From positions 9,663,500-9,727,499 of the forward strand of contig CM055835.1 in the NCBI GenBank assembly GCA_029582265.1: a DNA stretch of 64,000 nucleotides. The letters are read 5' to 3'. Of the stretch, positions 1 to 10,815 are shown in pieces. Source of the DNA: Zoroaster sp. YZ-2022 (Eukaryota; Echinodermata; Asteroidea; Forcipulatida; Zoroasteridae). A program made the translations under genes and the position numbers. Within the stretch, counting starts at the first letter, position 1; every line of letters begins with the position of its first letter. The notes beneath the pieces are model-generated. The model saw only the letters and a list, made by a program, of their open reading frames with translations, did no database searches and was not told the DNA's origin.

Positions 1-3000
1 ACACATTGGTTCATTCTGTGTAATTTTGAAGCAAATCGGAGACAATTTTTTTTTCGAGGTGAAAAAAACGACAATGCTTACCCTTTGTCGTTTTTTCCAA
101 ATTTGGCCTAAAAATGACATTTTTTCAAAATGATTAATACTTGCTGGAGAGACGTAACAGAGTGCCTAGAACACATTTGTGGTAATTTGAGTCGCTTATC
201 TTTCCAACTTTTTAAGAAAATCAATATTTTATGAACAAATATAGGTAAAATTTCAAAATTTTAAACTTGTCCAAACAGGCTGTAATTTGGTGGCTGTATT
301 CTGCAGACACATTGGTTCATTCTGTGTAATTTTGAAGCAAATCGGAGACAATTCTTTTTCGAGGTGAAAAAAAAACGACAATGCTTACCCCTTGTCGTTT
401 TTTTTCCAAATTTGGCCTAAAAATTACATTTTTTCAAAATGATTAATACTTGCTGGAGAGACGTAACAGAGTGCCTAGAACACATTTGTTTAAATATTTC
501 ACACCTATCTTAACAACTAAATAAGAAAAACAATATTTTATGAACAAATATAGGTAAAATTTCAAAATGTTAAACTTGTCCAAACAGGCTGTAACTTGGT
601 GGCTGTATTCTGCAGACACATTGGTTCATTCTGTGTAATTTTGAAACAAATCGGAGACAATTTTTTTTCGGTGAAAAACGACAATGCTTACCCTTTGTCG
701 TTTTTTCCAAATTTAACCTAAAATGACATTTTCAAAATGATTAATACTTGCTGGAGAGACGTAACAGAGTGCCTAGAACATTTGTGGTAATTTGAGTCGC
801 TTATCTTTCCAACTTTTAAGAAAATCAATATTTTATGAACAAATATAGGTAAAATTTCAAAATTTTAAACTTGTCCAAACAGGCTGTAATTTGGTGGCTG
901 TATTCTGCAGACACATTGGTTCATTCTGTGTAATTTTGAAGCAAATCGGAGACAATTCTTTTTCGAGGTGAAAAAAACGACAATACTTACCCCTTGTTTT
1001 TTTTTCCAAAATTTAACCTAAAAATTACATTTTTTCAAAATGATTAATACTTGCTGGAGAGACGTAACAGAGTGCCTAGAACACATTTGTGGTAATTTGA
1101 GTCGCCTATCTTTCCAACTTTTAAGAAAATCAATATTTTATGAACAAATATAGGTAAAATTTCAAAATGTTAAACTTGTCCAAACAGGCTGTAACTTGGT
1201 GGCTGTATTCTGCAGACACATTGGTTCATTCTGTGTAATTTTGAAGCAAATCGGAGACAAATTTTTTTTCGAGGTGAAAAAAACGACAATGCTTACCCTT
1301 TGTCGTTTTTCCAAATTCAACCTAAAAATGACATTTTTTCAAAATGATTAATACTTGCTGGAGAGACGTAACAGAGTGCCTAGAACACATTTGTGGTAAT
1401 TTGAGTCGCTTATCTTTCCAACTTTTTAAGAAAATCAATATTTTATGAACAAATATAGGTAAAATTTCAAAATTTTAAACTTGTCCAAACAGGCTGTAAC
1501 TTGGTGGCTGTATTCTGCAGACACATTGGTTCATTCTGTGTAATTTTGAAGCAAATCGGAACAATTCTTTTCGAGTGAAAAAACGACAATGCTTACCCTT
1601 GTCGTTTTTCCAAATTTAACCTAAAATGACATTTTTCAAAATGATTAATACTTGCTGGAGAGACGTAACAGAGTGCCTAGAACACATTTGTGGTAATTTG
1701 AGACCCATCTTTCCAACTTTTAAGAAAATCAATATTTTATGAACAAAATATAGGTAAAATTTCAAAATTTTTAACTTGTCCAAACAGGCTGTAACTTGGT
1801 GGCTGTATTCTGCAGACACATTGGTTCATTCTGTGTAATTTTGAAGCAAATCGAGACAATTTTAATTCGAGGTGAAAAAAAACAACAATGCTTACCCTTG
1901 TCGTTTTTTTTCCAAATTTCAGCCTAAAAATTACATTTTTCAAAATGATTAATACTTGCTGGAGACGTAAACAGAGTGCCTAGAACACATTTGTGGTAAT
2001 TTGAGTCGCCTATCTTTCCAACTTTTAAGAAAATCAATATATTTATGAACAAATATAGGTAAAATTTCAAAATGTTAAACTTGTCCAAACAGGCTGTAAC
2101 TTGGTGGCTGTATTCTGCAGACACATTGGTTCATTCTGTGTAATTTTGAAGCAAATCGGAGACAATTTTTTCAGGTGAAAAAAACGACAATGCTTACCCT
2201 TTGTCGTTTTTTCCAAATTTAACTAAAAATGACATTTTTCAAAATGATTAATACTTGCTGGAGAGACGTAACAGAGTGCCTAGAACACATTTGTGGTAAT
2301 TTGAGTCGCTTATCTTTCCAACTTTTTAAGAAAATCAATATTTTATGAACAAATATAGGTAAAATTTCAAAATTTTAAACTTGTCCAAACAGGCTGTAAT
2401 TTGGTGGCTGTATTCTGCAGACACATTGGTTCATTCTGTGTAATTTTGAAGCAAATCGGAGACAATTCTTTTTCGAGGTGAAAAAAACGACAATGCGTAC
2501 CCCTTGTCGTTTTTTCCAAATTTGGCCTAAAAATGACATTTTTCAAAATGATTAATACTTGCTGGAGAGACGTAACAGAGTGCCTAGAACACATTTGTGG
2601 TAATTTGAGACGCCCATCTTTCCAACTTTTTAAGAAAATCAATATTTTATGAACAAATAATTATAGGTAAAATTTCAAAATTTTTAACTTGTCCAAACAG
2701 GCTGTAACTTGGTGGCTGTATTCTGCAGACACATTGGTTCATTCTGTGTAATTTTGAAGCAAATCGGAGACAATTTTAATTCGAGGTGAAAAAAAACAAC
2801 AATGCTTACCCCTTGTCGTTTTTTTTCCAAATTTGGCCTAAAAATTACATTTTTTCAAAATGATTAATACTTGCTGGAGAGACGTAACAGAGTGCCTAGA
2901 ACACATTTGTGGTAATTTGAGTCGCCTATCTTTCCAACTTTTTAAGAAAATCAATATTTTATGAACAAATATAGGTAAAATTTCAAAATTTTAAACTTGT

Positions 3001-3010
3001 CCAAACAGGC
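1..3010 (+). repeat. ~300-bp satellite array, about 10 direct units
   Basis: Units begin with ACACATTGGTTCATTC at 1, 307, 616, 911, 1216, 1521, 1816, 2121, 2421 and 2729, so the period is 295-309 bp. Copies differ mostly by small indels in A/T runs. Each unit carries a hairpin: in the first, 63-74 (AAAAAACGACAA) pairs with 85-96 around a 10-base loop. The window edge cuts the array, so its true length is unknown. Short open frames inside are periodic artefacts of the repeat; no gene is supported. The origin is not recognised; it could be a centromeric-type satellite or an expanded part of a transposon. Confidence 0.95.
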
Positions 3011-3611
3011 CAAATCTGGAAAAAACGACAAGGGGTAAGCATTGTCGTTTTTTTCACCTCGAAAAAAAAATGTCTCCGATTCGCTTCAAATTTACACAGA
3101 ATGAACCTCTGTGTCTGCAGAATACAGCCACCGAGTTACAGCCTATTTGGACTAGTTTAAAATTTCGTAATTTTACCCATATTTTTCATAAAATATTGAT
3201 TTTCTTAAAAAGTTGGAATGATAGGCGACTCAAATTACGAAAAATGGGTTCTAGGCACTCTATTAAGTCTCTCCAGCAAGTATCAAGCATTTTGAAAAAA
3301 TGTCATTTTTAGGCAAAATTTGTAAAAAACGACAAGGGGTAAGCATTGTCGTTTTTTCACCTCAAAAAAAAAATGTCTCGATTCGCTCAAATTTACACAG
3401 AATGAACCTCTGTGTCTGCAGAATACAGCCACCGAGTTACAGCCTATTTGGACTAGTTTAAAATTTCGTAATTTTACCCATATTTTTTCATAAAATATTG
3501 ATTTTCTTAAAAAGTTGGAAAGATAGGCGACTCAAATTACGAAAAATGGGTTCTAGGCACTCTGTTACGTCTCTCCAGCAAATATCAAGCATTTTGAAAA
3601 AAAAATTGTAA
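3011..3611 (-). repeat. Two inverted units of the same satellite
   Basis: After position ~3010 the satellite continues in reverse-complement orientation: the hairpin now reads AAAACGACAAGGGGTAAGC and the CTGCAG-containing block follows in reverse order. Two units are present, more diverged from the direct units than those are from each other. The switch happens at a GGC shared by both orientations, consistent with a microhomology-mediated inversion. The array ends in an A-rich stretch near 3,600. Confidence 0.9.
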
Positions 3612-3841
3612 AAAAGTGCGGAGAGTTAGTCAGAGTGTCGACCAGGTATTAGGATGACTCAAAGTCCGGGACACCCCGGCATGGTGATCACCTTAGCACC
3701 CTTCTGGGAGGTCGCTACCCTCCCGGTCCCTCCTTTTCTCCCCCGTCCGTAGATTTCCTCCACGCTCTAACCTTCAGGGGAGAGACATGGCGGTCCCCAA
3801 GCCATTGCCGCAGCCAGCAGCTGCCATGTCTCTGTGTTTCA
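3612..3841. other. Unique-looking GC-richer spacer, no gene seen
   Basis: This stretch separates the satellite from the tRNA-like array. It holds no open frame with recognisable similarity. The CATGTCTCT / AGAGACATG words near 3,781 and 3,824 form a weak inverted repeat around the sequence before the first tRNA-like unit. Confidence 0.4.
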
Positions 3842-5690
3842 GGAGCAGGATTCGAACCCGGACGTACCAGCCTGGAACTGCCGCAATTGACAGACCAGTG
3901 GACTAACGGCTTGCGCCATTTATCCTGTTGGTATTTGGAGTTGAATTTAAAACTACTTAAATAAATCTTGATTGCGTAATCATTCAAAACTAAAACATTG
4001 TGGTCACTGGGTTTCGAGACAGGTCTCCTGCACCGAAACCCAGTACCACTGGATTGCGCCAAGATTTCTTTTGGTATGTGCAGTTCAATTCAATACTACT
4101 TATAAATAAAACGTGATTGCGTAATTATTTAAAACTAAAGCAATGGCGCCAAAGTGTTTCTAAACCGGTTCGCCTGGACCGTAACACAGCGGTCACAGAT
4201 TGAGCTACCAATCCTCTTGGTAAATGACGAATTTAATACTACTGATAAATAAAACGTGATTGCGTAATCATTCAAAACGAAAACATTGTTGGCACTTGGT
4301 TTCGAACCCAGTTGTCCTGTACCGAAACCCAGTAACACTGGATTGCGCTATGATTGCTCTTGTTACGTGAAGTTGAATTCAATACTACTTATAAATAAAA
4401 CGTGATTGCGTAATTATTTAATACTAAAATAATGGCGCCAAAGTGTTTCGAATCCGGTGCTTTTTCGAACCCGGTTCGCCTGAACCGCAACACAGTGCCA
4501 ACAGATTGCGCCACTAATCCTCTGTTTAAATGGCGTTGAATTTAATACTACTTATAAATAAAACGTGATTGCGTAATCATTCAAAACGAAAACACTGTGG
4601 CCATTGGGTTTCGAACCCAGGTCTCTTGCACCGAAACCCAGTACCACTGAATTGCGCCACGATTCCTCTTGGTATATGTGTATGAATTTAATACTACTTA
4701 TAAATAAAACGTGATTGCGTAATTAATTAAAAATATAACATTGGGACAAGTCGGATTCGAACTCGGGTCGCTTGCATTGAAACTCAATACTAATGGATTG
4801 CTCCACCAATCCTTTTGATATTTAGGTTTGAATTTAATTCGATTTAGAGTTGAATTTAATTCTAAACCGTGACAGCAAAACCACTTAAAATGGAAAAAAA
4901 TGCGGCAGACCAGTGCTGGGATTCGCTTGTCCCAAACTTTGGCGCCTTAACATTAGACCGTTGGTTATCTGCCATGGAATGTGAATGATTGGAGATTTAT
5001 TGCTAGCAACAAGCATTGGTCAAAATAAAACACAAGAACTTTCTAATAGGGGTTCGAACTGCCAGACGTACCAGCCTAGAAATGTACTGATTGAACTTTC
5101 CAGTGTACTACCGGCTTGCACCAACTATCCTGTTTGTATCTGGAGTTGAATTTAAAACTACTTAAATAAATCTTGATTGCGTAATCATTCAAAACTAAAA
5201 CATTGTTGCCACTGTGTTTCGATCCCAGGTCTCCTGCACCGAAACCCAGTACCACTGGATTGCGCCAAGATTCCTCTTGGTACATGTAATTGAATTTAAT
5301 ACTAGTATAAATAAAACAGGATTGCGTAATTATTTAAAATTAAAGAAATGGCGCCACTGGGTTTCGAACCCGGTTCTTTTTTTAACCCGGTTCGCCTGGA
5401 CCGCAGTAGATTGCGCCACGCAGTAGATTGCGCCACCAATCCTCTGGGTAAATGGTGATGAAGTTAATACTACTTATAAATAAAATGTGATTGCTTAATT
5501 TTATTTTTTTAAATATATCAAACCAGTGTACTAACGGCTTGCGCCACCTATGTTGTTGGAATCTGGTGTTGTATTTTAAATTACTTAAATAAATCGTGAT
5601 TGTGTAACCATTGAAAATTAAAAAGAAAAGCGTCATGACACTGTTGGAACCAGAGTCAGCTGTACCTCCTGACGGACAGCGCCACTACAC
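3842..5690 (-). repeat. Tandem array of tRNA-like units (~146-bp period)
   Basis: On the minus strand each unit has a box-A-like TGGCGCAAnnC and, 45-60 bases later, a box-B-like GGGTTCGAAnCC. Clear copies lie near 3,846-3,925, 3,999-4,067, 4,142-4,213, 4,285-4,355, 4,433-4,528, 4,592-4,664, 4,739-4,812, 5,050-5,130, 5,199-5,269 and 5,349-5,440, with weaker ones at 4,903-4,980 and 5,519-5,551. Between them a spacer repeats with the word GATTGCGTAAT at 3970, 4114, 4258, 4404, 4566, 4713, 5175 and 5320, giving a period near 146 bp. Two unit subtypes alternate. No copy folds as a clean cloverleaf, so these are tRNA-derived repeats or pseudogenes, not confident functional tRNAs. Confidence 0.8.
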
Positions 5691-6423
5691 GGTGTAGTAG
5701 GTCAACGAACTTTCTGTAATTATTCCTTAATTAACGGGAGAAAATTTTTAATCCTTCGTAAGTTCCTTTGGATCCCCATTAGACATACTGTGTTAGAAGC
5801 TTAAAGTACTGGGGAAGTTTGTTCACCCCTTTAAGCCAGCCGCAAGTGCCATGCCTGAGGGGTCCCTATGGGATTTGTGTACAAACTGCCTTAGCCTTGG
5901 GGGTCACCAAGGTCGTAAACACACCGGCTGATTACCATCAGATAACATGCCTGCAGCGGTCTGGGAGACATATCAAATGGCTCTGTGATGGCATTTGACA
6001 GGCCTGATGTATTTCGACCAATAAAATACGTCTATGTTGGGGGCTGATATTGGGGATGGCTCTTTGGGGGTCGGATGGCGGTATCTGAGTGATCGATCGA
6101 TAGCAGGTGGCTTTTTATGAATGGGCAATGGGTTTGTATATATTGCAGCATGTATATATAGTAGACTGGACTACTATTGAGTAAAAAAAGTACAGGTTTT
6201 GTGTTTAAAAATGAGGTTTTTTTTGGTTTTTTTGGGGAAAATGAGATTTTTAAGTGTTAATTAGTAATTATCTTTCTAAGAAAAACATAAAAATTTACAA
6301 TTTTTTTTTTTGATAGAAAACATCTCTAGACCCTCTGAAACAAGATAAAATTAATAAAATTGGGAAAATCAGTTCATTTACCCATGTAATTAACGATTTA
6401 CAACCTACTACACGGTGTAGTAT
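5691..6423. mobile_element. MITE-like insertion with palindromic ends
   Basis: Both ends carry CTACACGGTGTAG, itself a palindrome, extended to an inverted match ACTACACsGTGTAGTAGGT of about 18 bp (left at 5,691, right ending at 6,423). tRNA-like array units occur on both sides, which supports insertion into the array. The ~730-bp interior has no coding frame. No convincing target-site duplication is visible, so the superfamily is unassigned. Confidence 0.6.
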
Positions 6424-6529
6424 AGGTGCTGAGGCTGCGTATAAATGAATATCAAACGAGCCGCAGAGTTAATTAATTAATTAATTAACCATTAAACTGT
6501 TGCTTCATCTTATATTTAATAGGAATGAT

Positions 6530-6820
6530 TGGAGATTCAATGAAGACAACAACCATTGGTCAAACAAATAAAAATAAAAAAAGGTCACGAGCAGGATTCC
6601 ATAAAAGTGGAACTGTTTGCGATTGATCAAACCAGTGCACTAGTGACTTACGCGACCGATTCGTGTTGCGTTCAATTTAATATATTGAAATTTATGAATG
6701 GTAATTACGCAAAAGAGAAAACGGAGGTCCACAAAAGACAACTGCGGGATTCGAACTGATGCTCTTTCACCCTGCAGCTGAAACCCAACATGCTATCAAT
6801 TGGGCCGCCGAATCACTCTC
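6530..6820 (-). repeat. Right-hand remainder of the tRNA-like array
   Basis: The lead-in AATGATTGGAGATT near 6,525 matches the array unit near 4,985, and two more tRNA-like minus-strand units follow, near 6,567-6,668 and 6,735-6,815, the second with GGGATTCGAAC as the complement of box B. An (ATTA)n run lies just before, at about 6,470-6,490. Confidence 0.6.
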
Positions 6821-8300
6821 ACATGTGCAACGTTATGTAATGAAATCGCGTAAATAATTATCATGGGTAAAACTTTATTAACTAATGCGTAATTAACTTA
6901 AATGTATTCTGCTCCAGGCAAGATTTGATTTAGATAGATTGTGCATAAGGGCCTTCTTCGATTATAAATATGATAATTGTTTTGAGAACAAATAACTACA
7001 CAACTATCCTCGAGCCTCAATTTTTTGTAAAATAGTAAAACGATTTTACCATTGTTACTACTATCTCTTGTCTGTGTTTTTAAAAGAATAATATGTCAAA
7101 CATATTCAATAATTATCTGATTTGTTTCAAAATAAATCATACCACAGTATTCATTGGACATCGCTATAATATGGGACGGTTCCGGTGAAGTTTTCCGTGA
7201 ATTTCCAACCAGCGTGATTGTGACACAGGCCGTGCCGTCAAACACAGCAGAGTGTCCCACTAGTGGACGGCACTCTCAGGATATCTCCCGTATAATAGGC
7301 CTACCTTTCGAACTACAATATCTGAAGTAGATTTTAGCTTTGGCCGGGAGGTTGAGTAGTGGACCTTTGGGGTTTAAATGGGGTTTGTTCATGGGGTGAT
7401 GAAGGCTTCAGGTGGGGCGGTGGCGGTGTTTGGCATGTTTTATATGAGCAGAATGTTGTTTCTTTTTCGTGCATTTTTAACAGGGATGGGAAAACCAATT
7501 CATCTATTTCCATTCAGCTTAATTGTCGATCGGGGGAGGGGTAGGGATTCAGGATAGAAAGGGTCAAGCCCTTTTTGGTTATACACCTGATTGTATCCAC
7601 CAGAAACCGTAAGACGATGGAGGAAGTTGGGAACGGGGACAGGAGGATTCATCGCTAGAGTCACCAGCGCTGGGAGTTCCAATTATCAAATTTGCTTTGA
7701 ATACATTCGGTTGATGTGGACTTCGACATGACAGAGTAAATTCTTCATTCCGGTTATGTCAGTTATTCTTCCCATTCTAAAATTATTATAATGAATGTAT
7801 ATACATCTGTACTTCACGATCAAGAAGTCAAGAAATATGTACAGAAACCAACGTATAAATTTTGCAGATAATATCATTGTGTTTTTAACGAGAAAATAGT
7901 GAAAACGCATTAAGATTTTTTCTTTAAAAGTCCCCATATGCAACTTCGTGTACAATCTTTGAAAATTTAATGAATTATTCTTCAAACTATGAAGCATCCA
8001 AATCAACTTGATGCCATTTTTTCTACCACCGGAATGATGTTTTTTCGAGGTATTTTTCGAACTAAAACGCAGACGACGAAACGAATATTAACGAAAAGCC
8101 TACACATTTTCCCAATTGACGCACCACGCATTTTCGGAATCCTTCCTGTTACCACTGTGCAATAGGATTCTCAATTGGTGTTAATTTCGCAGCCGGGACA
8201 CTGCCATGTGTCACTTCGCGCTATATCCGAAAATCACACACAGTCACTTCGTGCTGTATCCGAAAACCACACAGTGCGGTGCCGTGCACATAAGCCTTGT
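6821..8300. other. No gene recognised
   Basis: Open frames are short and compositionally biased, with no domain I recognise. A near-duplicate of about 35 bp occurs at 8,207-8,270 (CACTTCGCGCTATATCCG followed by CACTTCGTGCTGTATCCG). It may include a diverged 5' portion of the downstream retroelement. Confidence 0.4.
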
Positions 8301-8359
8301 CATCATCACCATCATCACCCGTCCATCCCACCATCCACAAAATCATCAACATCATTATG

Positions 8360-9720
8360 ATCCTCCGACCCTTGGTGGGTCTCACTCAACACCATGTGTC
8401 CAACTCCAGTCAGTTCGTTGAGATCACCCAGGGCCTCACACTTCAACCCAGCGACATCTTGGTTAGTTTTGATGTTTTGATGTTGTCTCCCTATTCACTA
8501 ATGTCCCAACTACAGAGACATGCCTCCTGGTGAAGGACAGACTCGTACAAGATCTTTCTCTTGATGATCGCACATCACTCACCCCGGACCAAATTCATGA
8601 TTTGCTACTAACATGTGTCTCTTCAAGTTGTTTTCAGTTTCAGGGCAAGTTCTACGAGCAGACAGTTGGGACCTCCATGGGATCTCCTTTATCCCCGGTC
8701 CTTGCTGACATTTTCATGGAAGAGTTTGAAAACTCTTCCCTCAACTTTCCTCGACCTCCAACCCAAGCTGTGGCTCCGATACGTGGATGACACCTTGTGG
8801 TTTGGCCACACAGCAGAGACACACTCCAGGATTTTCTACAACATCTAAACCAGCAACACCCGAGCATCAAGTTCACCATGGAAACGGAAGAAGATGACAA
8901 GATCGCGTTCCTTGATGTTGGGATTTCCAGAAACGCAGACGGCTCCCTACACCACAACGTCTACAGAAAGCCCACGCACACAGATCGGTACCTGAACCAG
9001 CGCTCCTTCCATCATCCAAGCATCAAGTCATCGGTCAACCGCACGCTCGTACAACGCGCCTACAACATTTGTGACAAGGACAGCCTTCCCAAGGAACTAC
9101 AGCACATCCGAACTACCCTCAAACGCAACGGTTACAATCCTAACAAGATCAGCACAGCGAAGCCGGTTCCAAACTCCAAAAGCAAGGTAAGTGATCTAAC
9201 CCTCTGCTTGTCTCCCCTATCTAGGTTCGACGTCTCACAAACTACAACGCATCCTCCGACAAGCAGGCATCGATGTGTTCCACTCAGCCCCCAGCAAACT
9301 CAAGGACTTCTACATACCCACAAGGACAAACCGGACCCAAACAACAGAGCGGGAGTCTACCGGATCCCCTGTGAGTGCGGTAAGGTGTACATCGGGGAAA
9401 CAAAACGCAACCTCCCCATCAGATTGAAGGAACACCGAGCACACGGCCGCAGAGGAGATTTCGAGAAGTCCGCCATCGTCAAGCACTCGCACATCAAGGA
9501 CCACCAAATCGACTGGCAGGCAGCCCAACTCATCACACCCATCGACGCATGGCACCCCAGACGCATCAGAGAGGCCATCGAGATCGTCAAACACGACACT
9601 GTGCCACAGGACATCGGTTTCTTCATCAGCGACATTTGGCGACCCATACTACAGACTGAAGGATCTTCTATATCCAAAGTCCATAACCAACCCCAGACTG
9701 AGGGATCCCCTATATCCTAA
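8360..9720 (+). pseudogene. Penelope-like retroelement ORF (RT plus GIY-YIG), 5'-truncated and frameshifted
   Basis: Fragments in different frames give an RT region (VSFDV, then a shifted SLFTNVP; GTSMGSPLSPVLADIF; the catalytic-box segment RYVDDTL near 8,775-8,800) followed by a long frame from 8,797 with AFLDVGISR and VYRKPTHTDRYL. The C-terminus has a GIY-YIG endonuclease, GVYRIPCECGKVYIGETKR, then RLKEHR. RT followed by GIY-YIG is diagnostic of Penelope-like elements. Frame changes occur near 8,480, 8,790, about 9,190-9,220 and about 9,310. The N-terminal RT fingers are absent, so the copy is 5'-truncated. Stop at 9,720. Confidence 0.9.
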
Positions 9721-9904
9721 GTCAACCACCCTCCTTCCCCTGTGCTTGTTAACAACTGATTCAGTTCAGTGAGCACACCTCCTCCCCTTACACCTAGGAT
9801 CCTAGTCCCATAGTCTCACAGTTTCCCGCCTGCGCGCCTCAACGAACTAATCCTCCAGCAGGGGATGATCCTCCAGCAGCCTACTTAAGCAGCAGCAGTT
9901 TCAA

Positions 9905-9960
9905 GAGTCCGGCATTCTCCTGAGGACGATCAGAGCATACTGATCGAAACGTCGAGTTGT
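9905..9960 (+). ncRNA. Hammerhead-ribozyme-like motif in the Penelope-like 3' region
   Basis: The core order is CTGAGGA (9,920-9,926), a stem CGATCAG/CTGATCG (9,927-9,933 and 9,940-9,946) with a 6-base loop, then GAAAC and GTC (9,946-9,953). Hammerhead motifs are known in Penelope-like elements. Here the stem II closing pair overlaps the G of GAAA, leaving an extra C, so activity is uncertain. Confidence 0.5.
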
Positions 9961-10236
9961 ACCCCCAGTTCTTTTCAGAACTAATTACTACTCAATTGAG
10001 ATTCTTACATGGTGTCACCGCAATTAGTCTTACTTAACATCATTATACCCATCTCCTTAATGATGTATAAATGATATATTTTGAAATGATTTGTTCCAAT
10101 GATCATTCTCCTTTATGTAATATCATGAATTGTGTTAAGTAAACTACTACAATTGTTGTATATTGTGTTGTTTCACAAAAGGAAATGTTTTAACTCAAAC
10201 GTATTACAATAAAAATGTAGTTGAAATAAAATCCAC
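9961..10236. other. AT-rich flank, no gene
   Basis: Probable end of the Penelope-like element followed by A/T-rich DNA without a recognisable gene. Confidence 0.4.
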
Positions 10237-10430
10237 AACTGGAGATACATCGTTTTGCCATAAATATGTAACGGAATTAAAATCATTAACTGAAGATACA
10301 TCGTTTTACCATAACAATGTAGTGGTATAAAAACCTATAACTCAAGATACCTCGTTTTGCCATAAATACCGTATAATGGAAATTAAATGTAACTTGAGAT
10401 ACACTGTTTTGCCATAAAAGTATTAGAAAT
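10237..10430 (+). repeat. Four degenerate ~52-bp repeats (AACTnnAGATAC...TTTTGCCATAA)
   Basis: Repeats start at 10,237, 10,288, 10,338 and 10,391, each with AACTnrAGATACnyCGTTTTGCCATAA. A similar GTTTTGCCATA recurs at 10,651, directly beside the first virus-like coding fragment. They could be the terminal or subterminal repeats of that element, but no matching copy is seen on its right side. Confidence 0.6.
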
Positions 10431-10647
10431 ATGATTTGGTTAAATATTCAGCAAAAGAATGTAAGTGCATGAAATTTATCATATTACAAAAACGATCCAA
10501 GGATTTGTGCCCAAAATTTGCAGGAATGTAGACTAAAATGATCTCCATGTTCATGCTTTATTCCAATTCCAACAGAGTCAAGTGTCCAAAAAGGCACGTG
10601 TTCAAACTTTAAACTCAATTTTCTCAAAATGTCATTTTTCGAGTTAG

Positions 10648-10815
10648 GCTGTTTTGCCATATAAGGGCCGCGCTTTACCGGGTATTATCGGTGCAGTGAT
10701 AAGTTGGTTATTTAAAACAGCTTCTGGCATCGTCACATGGACGGCAGAACACGTGTGGCTAGCCTTGACGGGGGTTGGAGTTTTAATTTTAACTTATATG
10801 CAGAAAAAACTCTAG
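10648..10815 (+). pseudogene. C-terminal fragment of a small membrane protein
   Basis: The + frame is open from 10,648 and stops at 10,813-10,815. It reads LPGIIGAVISWLF, then AEHVWLALTGVGVLILTY, that is a glycine-rich amphipathic segment followed by a transmembrane helix and a short basic tail. There is no start codon upstream, so only the C-terminus of a gene entering from the left survives. It overlaps the end of the opposite-strand capsid-like gene by 4 bp, tail to tail, as in compact viral genomes. Function unknown; a virion membrane or minor capsid role is only inferred. Confidence 0.5.

Noticed and set aside
1616..3312. Several 66-91-codon frames in the satellite
   Set aside because: Periodic frames of the ~300-bp repeat with no independent support.
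7686..8006. 106-codon minus-strand frame
   Set aside because: Low complexity, A/T-driven, no similarity recognised.
9187..9224. Apparent 38-bp GT-AG intron in the Penelope-like ORF
   Set aside because: Although GTAAGT...CTATCTAG looks like an intron and such elements can keep introns, the sequence before the AG encodes the family-like LPYLG segment in a shifted frame, and removing it does not restore the downstream frame.
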